Positions 54,528 through 63,879 of a stretch of DNA of 64,000 nucleotides are shown in pieces; position 1 is the stretch's first letter; every line of letters starts with the position of its first letter. Both the position numbers and the translations under genes were made by a program. A model generated the notes under the pieces. The model was not told where the DNA came from. It saw only the letters and a program-made list of their open reading frames with translations, and ran no database searches. This DNA is from Psychrobacter arenosus (GTDB taxonomy: Bacteria; Pseudomonadota; Gammaproteobacteria; Pseudomonadales; Moraxellaceae). The DNA is taken from positions 3,038,001 through 3,102,000 of the forward strand of contig NZ_LR884459.1 of assembly GCF_904848165.1 (NCBI RefSeq), read 5' to 3'.

Positions 54528-57289
54528 TATTTCCCCTTAGTGGATGCAAGGGAAACAAGCTTATCACTCTCAGGATTAGCCACTGCAGCACTGGTGGTTT
54601 TAATTGCTAAAGACACCGTAAAAATCCCAAAGCGGTCAATGCGCATATCGACCTTGGTAAAGCCAGCTTGCATGACCAATTGATCCATTTCAAGCTGCGA
54701 GCGGCAACGCATCACCCAACTGCTACCGCGATGGTTATTTAGGGTTTTGCTAATAAACTCTTGCTCAGGGTGCCAAGGCTGGTTGGTATAAATAAAGTAG
54801 CCACCCTCAGCCAAGCTGTCGTAAATGCCAGATACTGCAGTACTGACTAAAGCGTTATCGGAGAACAGTTCAAACACTCCGGAGGCTATTGCCAAATCAA
54901 AGCCGGCAAAATTTTCAAAGTCACTAGTATTTTTATCTGCAGAATTAGACACGTAGCTATCAGGGTCAAAGGCATCCTTCTCAATAGCCTGCACGCGCGT
55001 GGCCATGTCTAACTTAGCCGCTTTATCGCTTAATACCTGAATATTATGCGCGTCATAGTCCCTTAGCTCAGCGCTTAAATTCGCAAACTCAGTCAGTAAG
55101 TCAAAGACATAGTATCCATTGCCACTGGCGATATCGAGCACCCGTAACTTTTGTTTGGATGCCGTTTCAGGGGTTTTCTTAGTTCGAGAATTTACCTGTT
55201 GACGCTCCGCAATAGCTAGCCGCGCTAGCTCCAATAAGTGCTCGCGGCGAATACGAATCCCTTGCCAACCAATATTACTCAAGTAAAATTTATCGACGGC
55301 CTTGCCAAAGACATTTTTACCTTTCGGCTCATTGCTATAGACCTTATCGAGCGAGCTGCCCGAGTCAAAGCCATGTTCAATTCCGGTAGCAATGGCATCG
55401 CTGACATGGCCGAATTTCTGCATGGCCAGTCGGGTAATGGCAAAGCTAGGGTTAAAAGGTTTAATTGCTAAACGGTCGACTTTATCTTTACTGGGGCTAT
55501 GCTTGTGTGCTTCCGTCAAATCTACGTGGGCAGCAGGTGCGGCAAATAAGCTATTGGCGAAATCAATACAATCGGCAAAAATATCGACTTTATTGGTCTC
55601 ATGAAATATCGCATGAAAGCTATCGGGATAGAGCTGCCAGCGTTTATTCGGGGCGCTGATTTGCTCATAAAAGTCGCGCTCAGCTTGTTTATCCACTACG
55701 TAGTCTTTGCCTGCGCATAATACAAAGGTCGGCGCGGTAATGGCAGCAGCGTCATCCAATAAGCGCTGCCCCGTGGCATGGGTATCGATTAATAAGTCAC
55801 TAGAGATTGAGCCCGAGATTAGTGGGTCTGCATTATAAGCAGCCTGTGCGTCTTTATCATGGGTCAGTACTTGCGCTTTGACATAGCTGGATACCCGCGA
55901 CATTAATCCCAGCTTGCGCGCAAACTTTAGCGCTGGTATCGCTAGAGGAATGTACAAACGAATGCTAATCGCTGGCGTGCCTAAAATCATCCCGCGAATA
56001 GTAGGGGCGTAATCGTGCACCCAAGCGGCGGCCAGCACGGCGCCGATGCTACTGGCAACGATCAGGGTATCTTCGATAGCGATGCCCGTTTGCGCTATCA
56101 CTAAATTGACGAAGTCATTGAGGTCACGCTCTAATTCCGTGACGCTATCGGCGTGGTCTTTGATGCCACCGGAGCGCCCATTGCCGCGCGCATCCCAAGC
56201 AAAGACTTGGTAGCCGGATTGGGCAAAGCTTTCACCCAATTCACTTAGCCGTCCTGAATGCTCATGACCGCGGTGTAAAAGGATGACTTGTTTTTGCTCA
56301 CTATGCTCAGCGATATCAGCAAGCGGCATAGTCAGCCAATAACGATAATAGAGCGCCGTCCCATCATAGGCATTAAAGCAGCTTTGCTCCGCGATGATAG
56401 GTTTTAGTTTTGGATTGGCTGGCGTAGTCTCTATGTTGTCTTGGGCTTTATTATTATTTTTCATTGTAATTCTTCCTTGAAGAAGGGGCAGGCCCGCAGG
56501 CTGCTTAAATAGTTTCGGTACGCTGCTGTTATTAGAAGTTCCGTTTAAGGTTCTAGCTATCGGAGCAGGGTGATAAAGCTCAAAATATTTTTGTGCGATA
56601 AAGCGTAGGCGGTTCAGACTGGTCTTGAGCAACAGCAACTGGTTCAGCAGCAATAAAGGTTGGGTTACTCTATAAACGGGGACGCCTAAACTGACTAAAG
56701 TGCCGATAATACCCAATTCTAAGGCTCTATCACTCTTTCCTAAAGGGCCATGATTGGCACGGTGTCCTGTGAGCTTGTCTGCGCTAATGGCAATCAGCTC
56801 CGTCAGTGTGCTTAGTCCATTGACTATGGTTAGTTGGTGAGTATTTTTTTGGGAAGTGGTATTAACAAGATGGGGCTGCAAACTCGCTATCAATAGAGTG
56901 TCAGCAACGATATCACCGGCTTCATTTAGTAGCGCCCCGAGCTTGGACGCTTGGTTGTGCTCGCGCGCCATCATGCCATCGATAGCATTGAGCGCCATGC
57001 GGGCAAATAGGGCGGTGGGCAGGATTAACCATACTAGCTTAGATTTCGCTAACTTATTTTCTGAATTAGATAACGCTATAGCTGTGGATTGCTCAGCAAT
57101 ATTGGTTGGCATAGGCGTATTTTTTTGTAAATCAACTGGCGCTTGAGCAGAGATCACATAGGCCGTCCCTGTACTTAATACAACTGCACTAACCGTCACT
57201 TGATTGGCTGTAAATCCGTGCCGAACCAAAGCGTTGCTAAATGGACGCAGCTGGTCCTGAAACTGAGATTTAAGCTGATACAGTGACAT
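54527..57289 (-). CDS. Fused CDP-alcohol phosphatidyltransferase, alpha/beta hydrolase and methyltransferase (YnbA-YnbC fusion)
   Basis: 920 residues in three parts. Residues 1-240: membrane CDP-alcohol phosphotransferase with the motif N101-AIDGMMAR and a following GALLNEAGDIVAD (D126, D130). Residues 276-590: alpha/beta hydrolase with S414 in VASSIGAV, D529 and His 559 or 563. Residues about 605-920: SAM-dependent methyltransferase with VLDIASGNGYY near 718. In E. coli the first part is YnbA and the other two together are YnbC, as separate genes. Here they share one frame, but an ATG at 56464 (M276) has AAGGAAG seven bases before it, so a separate 645-residue hydrolase-methyltransferase may also be made. 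First gene of a coupled three-gene operon; divergent from a lipoprotein gene. Confidence 0.87.
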   Translation of the reverse strand: MSLYQLKSQFQDQLRPFSNALVRHGFTANQVTVSAVVLSTGTAYVISAQAPVDLQKNTPMPTNIAEQSTAIALSNSENKLAKSKLVWLILPTALFARMALNAIDGMMAREHNQASKLGALLNEAGDIVADTLLIASLQPHLVNTTSQKNTHQLTIVNGLSTLTELIAISADKLTGHRANHGPLGKSDRALELGIIGTLVSLGVPVYRVTQPLLLLNQLLLLKTSLNRLRFIAQKYFELYHPAPIARTLNGTSNNSSVPKLFKQPAGLPLLQGRITMKNNNKAQDNIETTPANPKLKPIIAEQSCFNAYDGTALYYRYWLTMPLADIAEHSEQKQVILLHRGHEHSGRLSELGESFAQSGYQVFAWDARGNGRSGGIKDHADSVTELERDLNDFVNLVIAQTGIAIEDTLIVASSIGAVLAAAWVHDYAPTIRGMILGTPAISIRLYIPLAIPALKFARKLGLMSRVSSYVKAQVLTHDKDAQAAYNADPLISGSISSDLLIDTHATGQRLLDDAAAITAPTFVLCAGKDYVVDKQAERDFYEQISAPNKRWQLYPDSFHAIFHETNKVDIFADCIDFANSLFAAPAAHVDLTEAHKHSPSKDKVDRLAIKPFNPSFAITRLAMQKFGHVSDAIATGIEHGFDSGSSLDKVYSNEPKGKNVFGKAVDKFYLSNIGWQGIRIRREHLLELARLAIAERQQVNSRTKKTPETASKQKLRVLDIASGNGYYVFDLLTEFANLSAELRDYDAHNIQVLSDKAAKLDMATRVQAIEKDAFDPDSYVSNSADKNTSDFENFAGFDLAIASGVFELFSDNALVSTAVSGIYDSLAEGGYFIYTNQPWHPEQEFISKTLNNHRGSSWVMRCRSQLEMDQLVMQAGFTKVDMRIDRFGIFTVSLAIKTTSAAVANPESDKLVSLASTKGK
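56462..56478 (-). promoter_or_regulatory. Internal ribosome binding site and start inside the fusion gene
   Basis: On the minus strand AAGGAAG, seven bases, then ATG at 56464-56462 encode M276, exactly at the junction between the phosphotransferase and hydrolase parts. Such a clean site inside a coding region suggests the two genes were once separate or that both a fused and a free form are made. Confidence 0.6.
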
Positions 57290-57408
57290 GATCCCTCATC
57301 ACATAACTATAGACTTAGCAATCGTAGCATATCTTTTGATAGCTGAAGGTAAATGATAGTGGTAAGCTGAAGAAGCCCGCGAATAATGCAGACTAAGGAA
57401 GGTGTGCT

Positions 57409-57996
57409 ATGCGAATAGTTCCTGAGAGAGTAGTGACTGAAAGATGGGTTGTCGGTATTAGTTTGAGTCTAGGACTTATAGCGTGCAGTGAGAGCAATCT
57501 ACAACCTACTGGCCAACCGGGTATCGATACCCGCATGCATCAACTGCTGAATGGACCAAGTCTGAGTATCACCATCGAGCAAGCCCCGCAAATTATCGTC
57601 ACCACGAGCGCTCCGCTCAATTGTACTCCTAACCCTGTTGCAAATAGTGCTGTTGCCAACCTTAGCGCTAGTAATGCTGCCGTCAGTCATCAAGCAGTGA
57701 CATCTTGTATAATCGCTAACGATCAGCCGCTGCCTAATAAAATCGTCTTTCATTATCGAGCCGTGCCCTCTATCCATAGTGCATTAGAGCCTGCCGCTGA
57801 GGAAAGTTTATCAAAATCTCAACTGACTGCTGACAGCTTTATAAACTGGCAAACCTATACCCTTTATCCGCAGCGTATTATGCAAAAATATAAGGACAGC
57901 TCTCTGCTTGAGACCTTGCAGCAATCGCAAGTTGAGCTGACGGTTGCCTTTGCCGAGGATCTTCAGGTCACGACTACGGATGAGTTAAGGTTTTAG
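57409..57996 (+). CDS. Predicted lipoprotein of unknown function near the lipid locus
   Basis: 195 residues. The N-terminus has arginines, a hydrophobic stretch and a lipobox-like LGLIAC (C26). The rest contains two more cysteines (C67 and C94) that might pair, and no recognised domain. Divergent from the fused ynb-like gene with 119 bases between starts, so the two may share control. The N-terminal charged stretch of 12 residues is long for a lipoprotein signal. Confidence 0.6.
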   Translation: MRIVPERVVTERWVVGISLSLGLIACSESNLQPTGQPGIDTRMHQLLNGPSLSITIEQAPQIIVTTSAPLNCTPNPVANSAVANLSASNAAVSHQAVTSCIIANDQPLPNKIVFHYRAVPSIHSALEPAAEESLSKSQLTADSFINWQTYTLYPQRIMQKYKDSSLLETLQQSQVELTVAFAEDLQVTTTDELRF

Positions 57997-58368
57997 ACTT
58001 AGTCTGTCATATTCGCTACTCTAACAGCTAGCGTCTTTAAAATTTTGTCCTGCTAACCACTTATAAATACTGGATATTTATCCGTCAACTGTGCCTATAG
58101 ATAACCTTAGGTAGGCTATCGTGCAGGCTATCATAAATATCCAGATTGCTTTTAAGCTTTAAGCTAAAAAATTAACGACCATTGGCCAGATATTAAGTTT
58201 AAACAGCAATATTTGCTATAAACTTGGCAGCATAAATATCCTAATTAAGCTGATAGCCGTGTTCATCCTATTGATACGGTTACGATAGCGTTCTAATTCA
58301 GACTAATAGCAATGGTCACATTATTTTGTGCCAAAGTTAATAGATATAGACTATATACAGAGGTAATG
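57997..58368. other. Gap upstream of the permease gene
   Basis: 372 bases. An AGGCTATC phrase occurs twice around 58111-58131. No terminator with a T run, no gene and no clear operator is visible. The permease promoter should lie here. Confidence 0.4.
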
Positions 58369-59733
58369 ATGATTGTATTTTGGCTGGTATTGACCATTCT
58401 GTTTATTATTTTTGCTACGGCAAAACTCAAGTGGCATCCGTTTTTAGTGTTAATACTTTCGGCCTTTTTGGTAGCGCTGTTCTATCAAGTGCCGCTAGAC
58501 ACTGTCGCCAAAACTATCTCAGACGGCTTCGGGGGTATCTTAGGGTACATCGGTCTGGTCATCGTATTCGGGACTATCATCGGTTTGATACTAGAGAAAA
58601 CCGGTGCTGCTATCGTAATGGCAGAGACTGTTATTAAGGTACTGGGCAAGCGCTTTCCCACCTTGACCATGTCGGTCGTAGGGATGGTGGTGTCCATACC
58701 GGTGTTCTGTGATTCGGGCTTTATCATCCTCAACTCGTTAAAAGAGTCTATGGCCAAGCGGCTGCAGGTGTCTAGCGTAGCGATGAGTATTGCTTTAGCG
58801 ACTGGACTTTATGCCACGCATACCTTTGTGCCGCCGACGCCAGGTCCCATTGCCGCTGCAGGTAATTTAGGCTTGGAGTCCAACCTAGGCCTGGTTATTA
58901 TGGTGGGTCTGGTCGTGACCATTGTGGCGGTAGCAGCAGGGTGGCTTTGGTCCAATCGCTTCCTAAATATCGAGCCTGACAATATAAAAGATGCCGATGA
59001 CCTAGCCGCTGGTGTGCCGGAGAATATGAAAAGCCGCGAAGATTACGCCAAACTGCCCTCAGCAACGATGGCTTTTTTGCCTATTGTGGTGCCCATCTTA
59101 TTAATCTGTCTCTCCTCAGTAGCTAATTTACCCAGTACCCCTTTTGGTGCTGGCACACTAGTCGATATAGTCGTCTTTATCGGTAACCCGCTGACCGCCT
59201 TACTTATTGGTCTGTTTTTATCGTTTCTATTAATCGATAGAGGCAGTAAAGATAAAACCCAACAGATTAGTGATGCCATCTCACAAGGGTTGGTTGTGGC
59301 CGCGCCAATTCTATTAATTACTGGGGCAGGCGGTGCTTTTGGTGCCATGCTAAAAGTCACTCCTATAGGCGACTATTTAGGCACAACTTTATCCGCTTTA
59401 GGGCTGGGTATCTTTATGCCCTTTATTGTATCGGCAGCGCTAAAAACGGCGCAGGGTTCTACGACTGTGGCGTTAGTCACGACCTCAGCGATGGTCGCGC
59501 CACTATTGGGTCAGATTGGTCTCGATAGCGAGTTGGGTCGCGTATTTTGCGTAATGGCTATCGGCGCTGGAGCGATGACGATTTCGCATGCTAATGATAG
59601 CTTCTTCTGGATTGTCAGCCAGTTCAGCCGGATGAGTGTGTCGCAAGCTTATAAGGCACATTCGGTGGCGACAGGGATTCAGGGCGTGACCAGTATTATC
59701 TTTATCTGGTTGCTCACGTTGGTATTTATTTAA
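58369..59733 (+). CDS. GntP-family permease, putative glycerate transporter
   Basis: 454 residues from the ATG at 58369, five bases after AGAGG; an earlier ATG at 58312 opens an unlikely polar extension. About twelve helices and the GntP marks: DGFGGILGYIGLVIVFGTIIG, SIPVFCDSGFIIL, ATHTFVPPTPGP and the terminal HANDSFFW. The family imports gluconate, glycerate or related sugar acids with protons. The glycerate kinase gene follows after 42 bases, so D-glycerate is the likely substrate. Confidence 0.9.
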   Translation: MIVFWLVLTILFIIFATAKLKWHPFLVLILSAFLVALFYQVPLDTVAKTISDGFGGILGYIGLVIVFGTIIGLILEKTGAAIVMAETVIKVLGKRFPTLTMSVVGMVVSIPVFCDSGFIILNSLKESMAKRLQVSSVAMSIALATGLYATHTFVPPTPGPIAAAGNLGLESNLGLVIMVGLVVTIVAVAAGWLWSNRFLNIEPDNIKDADDLAAGVPENMKSREDYAKLPSATMAFLPIVVPILLICLSSVANLPSTPFGAGTLVDIVVFIGNPLTALLIGLFLSFLLIDRGSKDKTQQISDAISQGLVVAAPILLITGAGGAFGAMLKVTPIGDYLGTTLSALGLGIFMPFIVSAALKTAQGSTTVALVTTSAMVAPLLGQIGLDSELGRVFCVMAIGAGAMTISHANDSFFWIVSQFSRMSVSQAYKAHSVATGIQGVTSIIFIWLLTLVFI

Positions 59734-59775
59734 CCTTGTCATGACCTCAATAGCCATAGATCAAAAGAGTATTTT

Positions 59776-60921
59776 ATGAAAATATTAATAGCCCCGGACT
59801 CTTTCAAAGAGAGCCTAGAGGCCATCGAAGTTTGCCAAGCTATCCAGTCGGGCTTTCGTCAAGTGTTCCCTGATGCTGACTATACCTTGCTGCCGATGGC
59901 GGATGGCGGAGAGGGCACTTCTGATGTGTTGTCTTATGCTTTGGATGGCCGTTGGAAAGAGATTACCGTTCATGACCCGTTGATGCGCCCGATTAAAGCT
60001 AAATATTTGCTGTTAGCTGAAGGCACGGCGGTGATTGAGATGGCACGAGCCAGCGGGCTGCATTTATTAACGGCTGCAGAAAGAAACCCTTTGGCAACTA
60101 GCAGCTATGGCGTAGGTGAGTTGATTGCCGATGCCTTAGCGGAAGGGGCCACGCGTATTATCATCGGTCTGGGCGGTAGTGCTACCAACGATGCCGGTCT
60201 GGGTATGCTGAATGCTTTAGGCGTGAAGTTTTATGATGAACAAGGTGAGTTATTAAAACAAGGCGGCGAAGAGCTGGTTCAATTACAGCGAATAGACACC
60301 TCGGAATTGAACCCGGGCATTGCTAATACGCTCTTTGAAGTTGCTTGTGATGTGACAAACCCACTATGCGGTGAGCTAGGCGCTAGCGCTATTTTTGGAC
60401 CACAAAAAGGGGCAAGTCCTCAAGATGTAGCGCAGCTTGATAAAGCATTGTGTAATTTCGCGCGCGTATGTCAGCAGCAGGATTTTGATGATTGCCAGAA
60501 TATAGCAGGGGTGGGCGCAGCAGGTGGGTTGGGCTTTGCTTTGATGAGCTTTTGCGCGGCGCAACTGCAATCCGGCTTTACTACCGTAGCCGAAACGCTG
60601 AAATTATCCGAGCATATTGCCGAGGCTGATTTGGTAATAACAGGAGAGGGTAAGCTCGACGCACAGACGGCGATGGGCAAAGTCGCTGGCGGTATTAGTC
60701 AACTAGCCCGTGAGCATGGCGTACCGGTCATGGCGATTTGCGGCAGCGTCGATGGGTTAAATCGGGCGCAAACCACCCAGTTTGAGGTGGTCATGCCCAG
60801 TATTCAAAAGATAGAACCTATCGAGCAGGTATTAGACAATGCCTATGCGAATATCGAGACGACGGCAGCTAATCTCGCGGCAGCTATGCGTTTGGGGCAG
60901 ATGATGAGTGTGTTGTATTAA
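59776..60921 (+). CDS. Glycerate kinase (class I, GarK/GlxK family)
   Basis: 381 residues. Opens MKILIAPDSFKESL and carries LPMADGGEGT, the GLGGSATNDAGLGML nucleotide region near residue 135, GAAGGLGFAL and VITGEGKLDAQT, all typical of this family. It phosphorylates D-glycerate to 2-phosphoglycerate (or 3-phosphoglycerate in some members), feeding glycolysis. Operonic with the permease upstream. No regulator such as CdaR is adjacent. Its end marks the border of the AT-rich insert. Confidence 0.94.
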   Translation: MKILIAPDSFKESLEAIEVCQAIQSGFRQVFPDADYTLLPMADGGEGTSDVLSYALDGRWKEITVHDPLMRPIKAKYLLLAEGTAVIEMARASGLHLLTAAERNPLATSSYGVGELIADALAEGATRIIIGLGGSATNDAGLGMLNALGVKFYDEQGELLKQGGEELVQLQRIDTSELNPGIANTLFEVACDVTNPLCGELGASAIFGPQKGASPQDVAQLDKALCNFARVCQQQDFDDCQNIAGVGAAGGLGFALMSFCAAQLQSGFTTVAETLKLSEHIAEADLVITGEGKLDAQTAMGKVAGGISQLAREHGVPVMAICGSVDGLNRAQTTQFEVVMPSIQKIEPIEQVLDNAYANIETTAANLAAAMRLGQMMSVLY

Positions 60922-61094
60922 AATCGTTATAAAGTCAAAATTCAACCGTTCAATTTATCGGGGCTACATGATAGAAAATTGTACTGGTTATTTAAATAAA
61001 GTAAAAAATTAAGAAAAATCCCATTTAGGATAACGTAAAAATTGGGATATTATATTTATATACTAATTAACCTTATTCAAAATAAAGAGTTATT

Positions 61095-62666
61095 ATGGAA
61101 TCACAAGATATCGAAAGCCAATTAGCAAATATATTATCCGAATCAGCTTCTGCACCCTTTCTATTTATAGGGTCTGGGTTTTCTAGAAGGTATATTGGAT
61201 TACCAGACTGGGTGGGGCTTTTGAAGAAGTTCTCAAAAAAGCCATTTGCAAGTTATTTAGGTAAAGCAAACGGTGATATTCCTGAGGCAGCTCTAGCTCT
61301 CGCAAGTGATTACTATGATGAATGGTGGGAAAAAAATGAAGATAATAGTGAAGTCTACGAATCTACAAAATGGGTGGACAAAGAGGACTCGCCTCTTAAA
61401 TATGAAGTTTCTAAATATTTAAGCAATTATGATATAAATGAAGAGGTTTTGAATAACCCAGAGCTAATTGAGTTAAGAAGTGATAAGGTCGTCATAGATG
61501 GTATTATTACAACAAACTGGGATTTATTACTAGAAAAAATATTTCCCAAGCTAAAAGTCTATGTAGGTCAGTCGGATATTTTATTTCGCTATCCAAGATC
61601 TAATGGTGCTATATTCAAGATACATGGCTGCTGCTCAAGATATGATAGCTTAATATTAAGCAGTAATGATTATAAAGACTTTAATAATAAGAATCCTTAC
61701 TTAGCATCGAAACTGTTAGCTATTTTTCTTGAAAAGCCTGTAATTTTTATTGGTTATTCGGTCTCTGATAAAAATATAACAGATATCTTAGAAAAGATAG
61801 AGAGTGTTTTAGATACTCAGGATAAAGTTGATAGGTTATCTAGAAATATGATTTTTGTATCAAGAGCGCATGGGAAAAAAGATAAGATATCGTCAGTCAT
61901 CAAAAATATTAATGAGAAAAACTTAACCTTTACTAGCATCGAAACAGATGACTTTGGAAAAATTTATAAAGCTTTACAGCATTCTAAAAGAAAAATACCT
62001 GTAGAAGTTTTAAGAATGTTTGAAGAACAAATTTATGAAATTGTAAATTCTAGAAAATTAGCTGACTCAAGGTTAAAAGTGATAAGTTTTGAGGACTTGC
62101 TAGAAGGAGATGATATAGAGTTTGTAGCAGGTATTGGTGTAGCTTCAAGTGCCGAATATGGCAGAATTGGACTCTCTGGAGTTAAGCCAATTCATCTTAT
62201 AAGAGATGTGATTTTTGACGACCTAAAGTTTGAGAGTGATCAAATTATAGAGGTGCTACCTGAATTAATTAAATTTTCCTCAACATACATACCTATTAGG
62301 AAGTATATTTTAAATAAAAATTTAAGTTCAGATGTATGTAATGATGAAAATATGAAAGCAAGGATGGACTTAACAGTTGATTCATATATAGGTAAGATTT
62401 ATAACCATAAAGCACTGTCACAAGAACTTAAGGAAATTTCCAATCCAAATGAAATTATTGATTTAAATTATTCCAGTATTAATAGAACCTTAAACGCACT
62501 AGCAGTATGGTTAAATGATAATAGGACAATTAAAAATTGTAATTTGGTTAAAGGTATAGTTAAGGAAAAGTATGAGGACTGGATTAAGCCTAAAGATAAA
62601 ACGAATGTCAAAAGGTTGGTTTGTATTGTTGATGAGATTGAAAATAATGAATTGAAGAGGATGTAG
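61095..62666 (+). CDS. Stand-alone SIR2-domain protein, candidate defence gene
   Basis: 523 residues. The SIR2-like NAD-binding domain covers about 1-290: GSGFSRR (26-32), ITTNWD with N141, catalytic H177 in KIHGCC, and FIGYSVSD (218-225). The remaining 230 residues are helical, with no recognised domain. SIR2 proteins of this kind in phage defence (for example the DSR and Thoeris groups) cleave NAD+ when triggered. AT content and codon choice differ sharply from neighbours, which suggests transfer. No partner gene with defence features is adjacent; the next gene is the housekeeping-like ypeA. AAAGAG precedes the ATG. Confidence 0.82.
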   Translation: MESQDIESQLANILSESASAPFLFIGSGFSRRYIGLPDWVGLLKKFSKKPFASYLGKANGDIPEAALALASDYYDEWWEKNEDNSEVYESTKWVDKEDSPLKYEVSKYLSNYDINEEVLNNPELIELRSDKVVIDGIITTNWDLLLEKIFPKLKVYVGQSDILFRYPRSNGAIFKIHGCCSRYDSLILSSNDYKDFNNKNPYLASKLLAIFLEKPVIFIGYSVSDKNITDILEKIESVLDTQDKVDRLSRNMIFVSRAHGKKDKISSVIKNINEKNLTFTSIETDDFGKIYKALQHSKRKIPVEVLRMFEEQIYEIVNSRKLADSRLKVISFEDLLEGDDIEFVAGIGVASSAEYGRIGLSGVKPIHLIRDVIFDDLKFESDQIIEVLPELIKFSSTYIPIRKYILNKNLSSDVCNDENMKARMDLTVDSYIGKIYNHKALSQELKEISNPNEIIDLNYSSINRTLNALAVWLNDNRTIKNCNLVKGIVKEKYEDWIKPKDKTNVKRLVCIVDEIENNELKRM

Positions 62667-62854
62667 TTCCTTCTCTAATTAAAGTAAAGTATCTCCTAGT
62701 CTCTAAATCATTCTTGTAGAAACAGTAGCTATCTATGTTTTAACTAGCAATAAATCTCTTGTTGAATATCATTTCATTAGCCTCACCTGATGGATGTATA
62801 AGGGTTTATCATTACTTATACAAGGGGTCTCTAATAGTCATAAGTTAACCAATA

Positions 62855-63289
62855 ATGAAAAAAAACATGAAAATGAGAACCTTTAAAGAGAGTGACAGAC
62901 AATCCATCATTCAACTCTGGCAAGACTGCAACCTAAGCCGACCTTGGAATGACCCGGATCAAGACATTTCAAGGAAGGTGGCGTTTCAACCTGAGTTATT
63001 TCTAGTCGCCGAAGATAAGGAACAGGTTATTGCCTCCGCTATGGCAGGATACGATGGTCATCGCGGCTCGGTCTATTACTTGGCAGTGTCGCCAGAGTAT
63101 CAAGCAAGGGGTATCGGCAAGCAGCTGATGAGTGAAATAGAGAATAGGCTTATTAAGCTAGGCTGTCCTAAGCTTAATATCGTGGTGCGCTCTAGCAATG
63201 ATAAGGTTTTAGAGTTCTACCGAAAGCTAGGTTATATGCCTGATGACATTGTAAGTCTGGGTAAAAGGCTGATAGCTGATGAGGGCTAA
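62855..63289 (+). CDS. ypeA: GNAT-family acetyltransferase YpeA
   Basis: 144 residues. MRTFKESD, LWQDCNLSRPWNDP, AMAGYDGHRGSVYYLAV and SLGKRLI closely follow E. coli YpeA. The acetyl-CoA loop is EYQARGIGKQLM (near 88-99). The target is unknown; the family probably acetylates a small molecule or protein N-terminus. E. coli begins at the position of M7 here, so the true start may be 62867 or 62873; none of the three ATGs has a good ribosome site. Confidence 0.88.
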   Translation: MKKNMKMRTFKESDRQSIIQLWQDCNLSRPWNDPDQDISRKVAFQPELFLVAEDKEQVIASAMAGYDGHRGSVYYLAVSPEYQARGIGKQLMSEIENRLIKLGCPKLNIVVRSSNDKVLEFYRKLGYMPDDIVSLGKRLIADEG

Positions 63290-63360
63290 AGGGTTATCAA
63301 TTTGCGGAGATTAGTAGCTTTATTCACCGCATATTATGCGGAGATTAGCTATTCATATCT

Positions 63361-63398
63361 AAAAAAAAGACCATCTAACCCTAAGTTAAATGGCCTTT
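63361..63398 (-). terminator. Terminator of nirD
   Basis: On the minus strand a roughly 11-base stem (GGCCATTTAAC with GTTAGATGGTC, one mismatch) is followed by eight T residues. It lies about 20 bases after the nirD stop. Confidence 0.82.
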
Positions 63399-63420
63399 GG
63401 ATTTAAGTGGCAGATAAATA

Positions 63421-63840
63421 CTAGCTCACAGCTTCATCAATAGTTTCTTCAGTATTAATTTCGGTAGATTCTTCAGTGGTAGGCGCCCCAACCATCACCG
63501 TATCCCCATCCAAACTTACCTCATAAGCTCCAAGTTTCACGGTCTCATCGTCCAAGCATTGACCAGTGGCCAAGTTAAAGCGCTGCTTATAAATAGGGGA
63601 GGCGACGTAGAGAATGTCCTGTTCTGTGCCGTCTTCATTGGTCACTACCGTGCCACCGATGAGTCCGCGAGATAGCACGTTAGCATTGCTAAACGGATCA
63701 AAGTTATCGATGGCGAACAGCTCATCTTCTTTGGTGCGGAAAATAGCAACTTGCTTGTCGCCCGCTGCCGTACTGACTAGGGCGCAAACGCCCGCTTCGG
63801 GGATAATATCATCTAATTTACAAATGGTTTGCTGAGTCAT
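63421..63840 (-). CDS. nirD: Nitrite reductase (NADH) small subunit
   Basis: 139 residues with the Rieske-like fold of NirD: ICKLDDIIPEAGVCALV, VAIFRTKEDELFAIDNFDPFS, SRGLIGG and SPIYKQRFNLATGQCLDD. It lacks the Cys/His cluster ligands, as NirD proteins do. It pairs with NirB in cytoplasmic NADH-dependent nitrite reduction to ammonia. nirB would be expected to the right of the window, upstream on the minus strand. The last 20 residues are a Thr/Glu-rich tail. AAAGGATAACCC precedes the ATG. Confidence 0.93.
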   Translation of the reverse strand: MTQQTICKLDDIIPEAGVCALVSTAAGDKQVAIFRTKEDELFAIDNFDPFSNANVLSRGLIGGTVVTNEDGTEQDILYVASPIYKQRFNLATGQCLDDETVKLGAYEVSLDGDTVMVGAPTTEESTEINTEETIDEAVS

Positions 63841-63879
63841 GGGTTATCCTTTGGTAGTCGTATGTATTAAGATGTTTGT

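Noticed and set aside
62660..62830. Possible decayed minus-strand coding remnant after the SIR2 gene
   Set aside because: A protein-like frame with one stop can be read, but the DNA is AT-rich and too short to separate from chance. No start or ribosome site is present.
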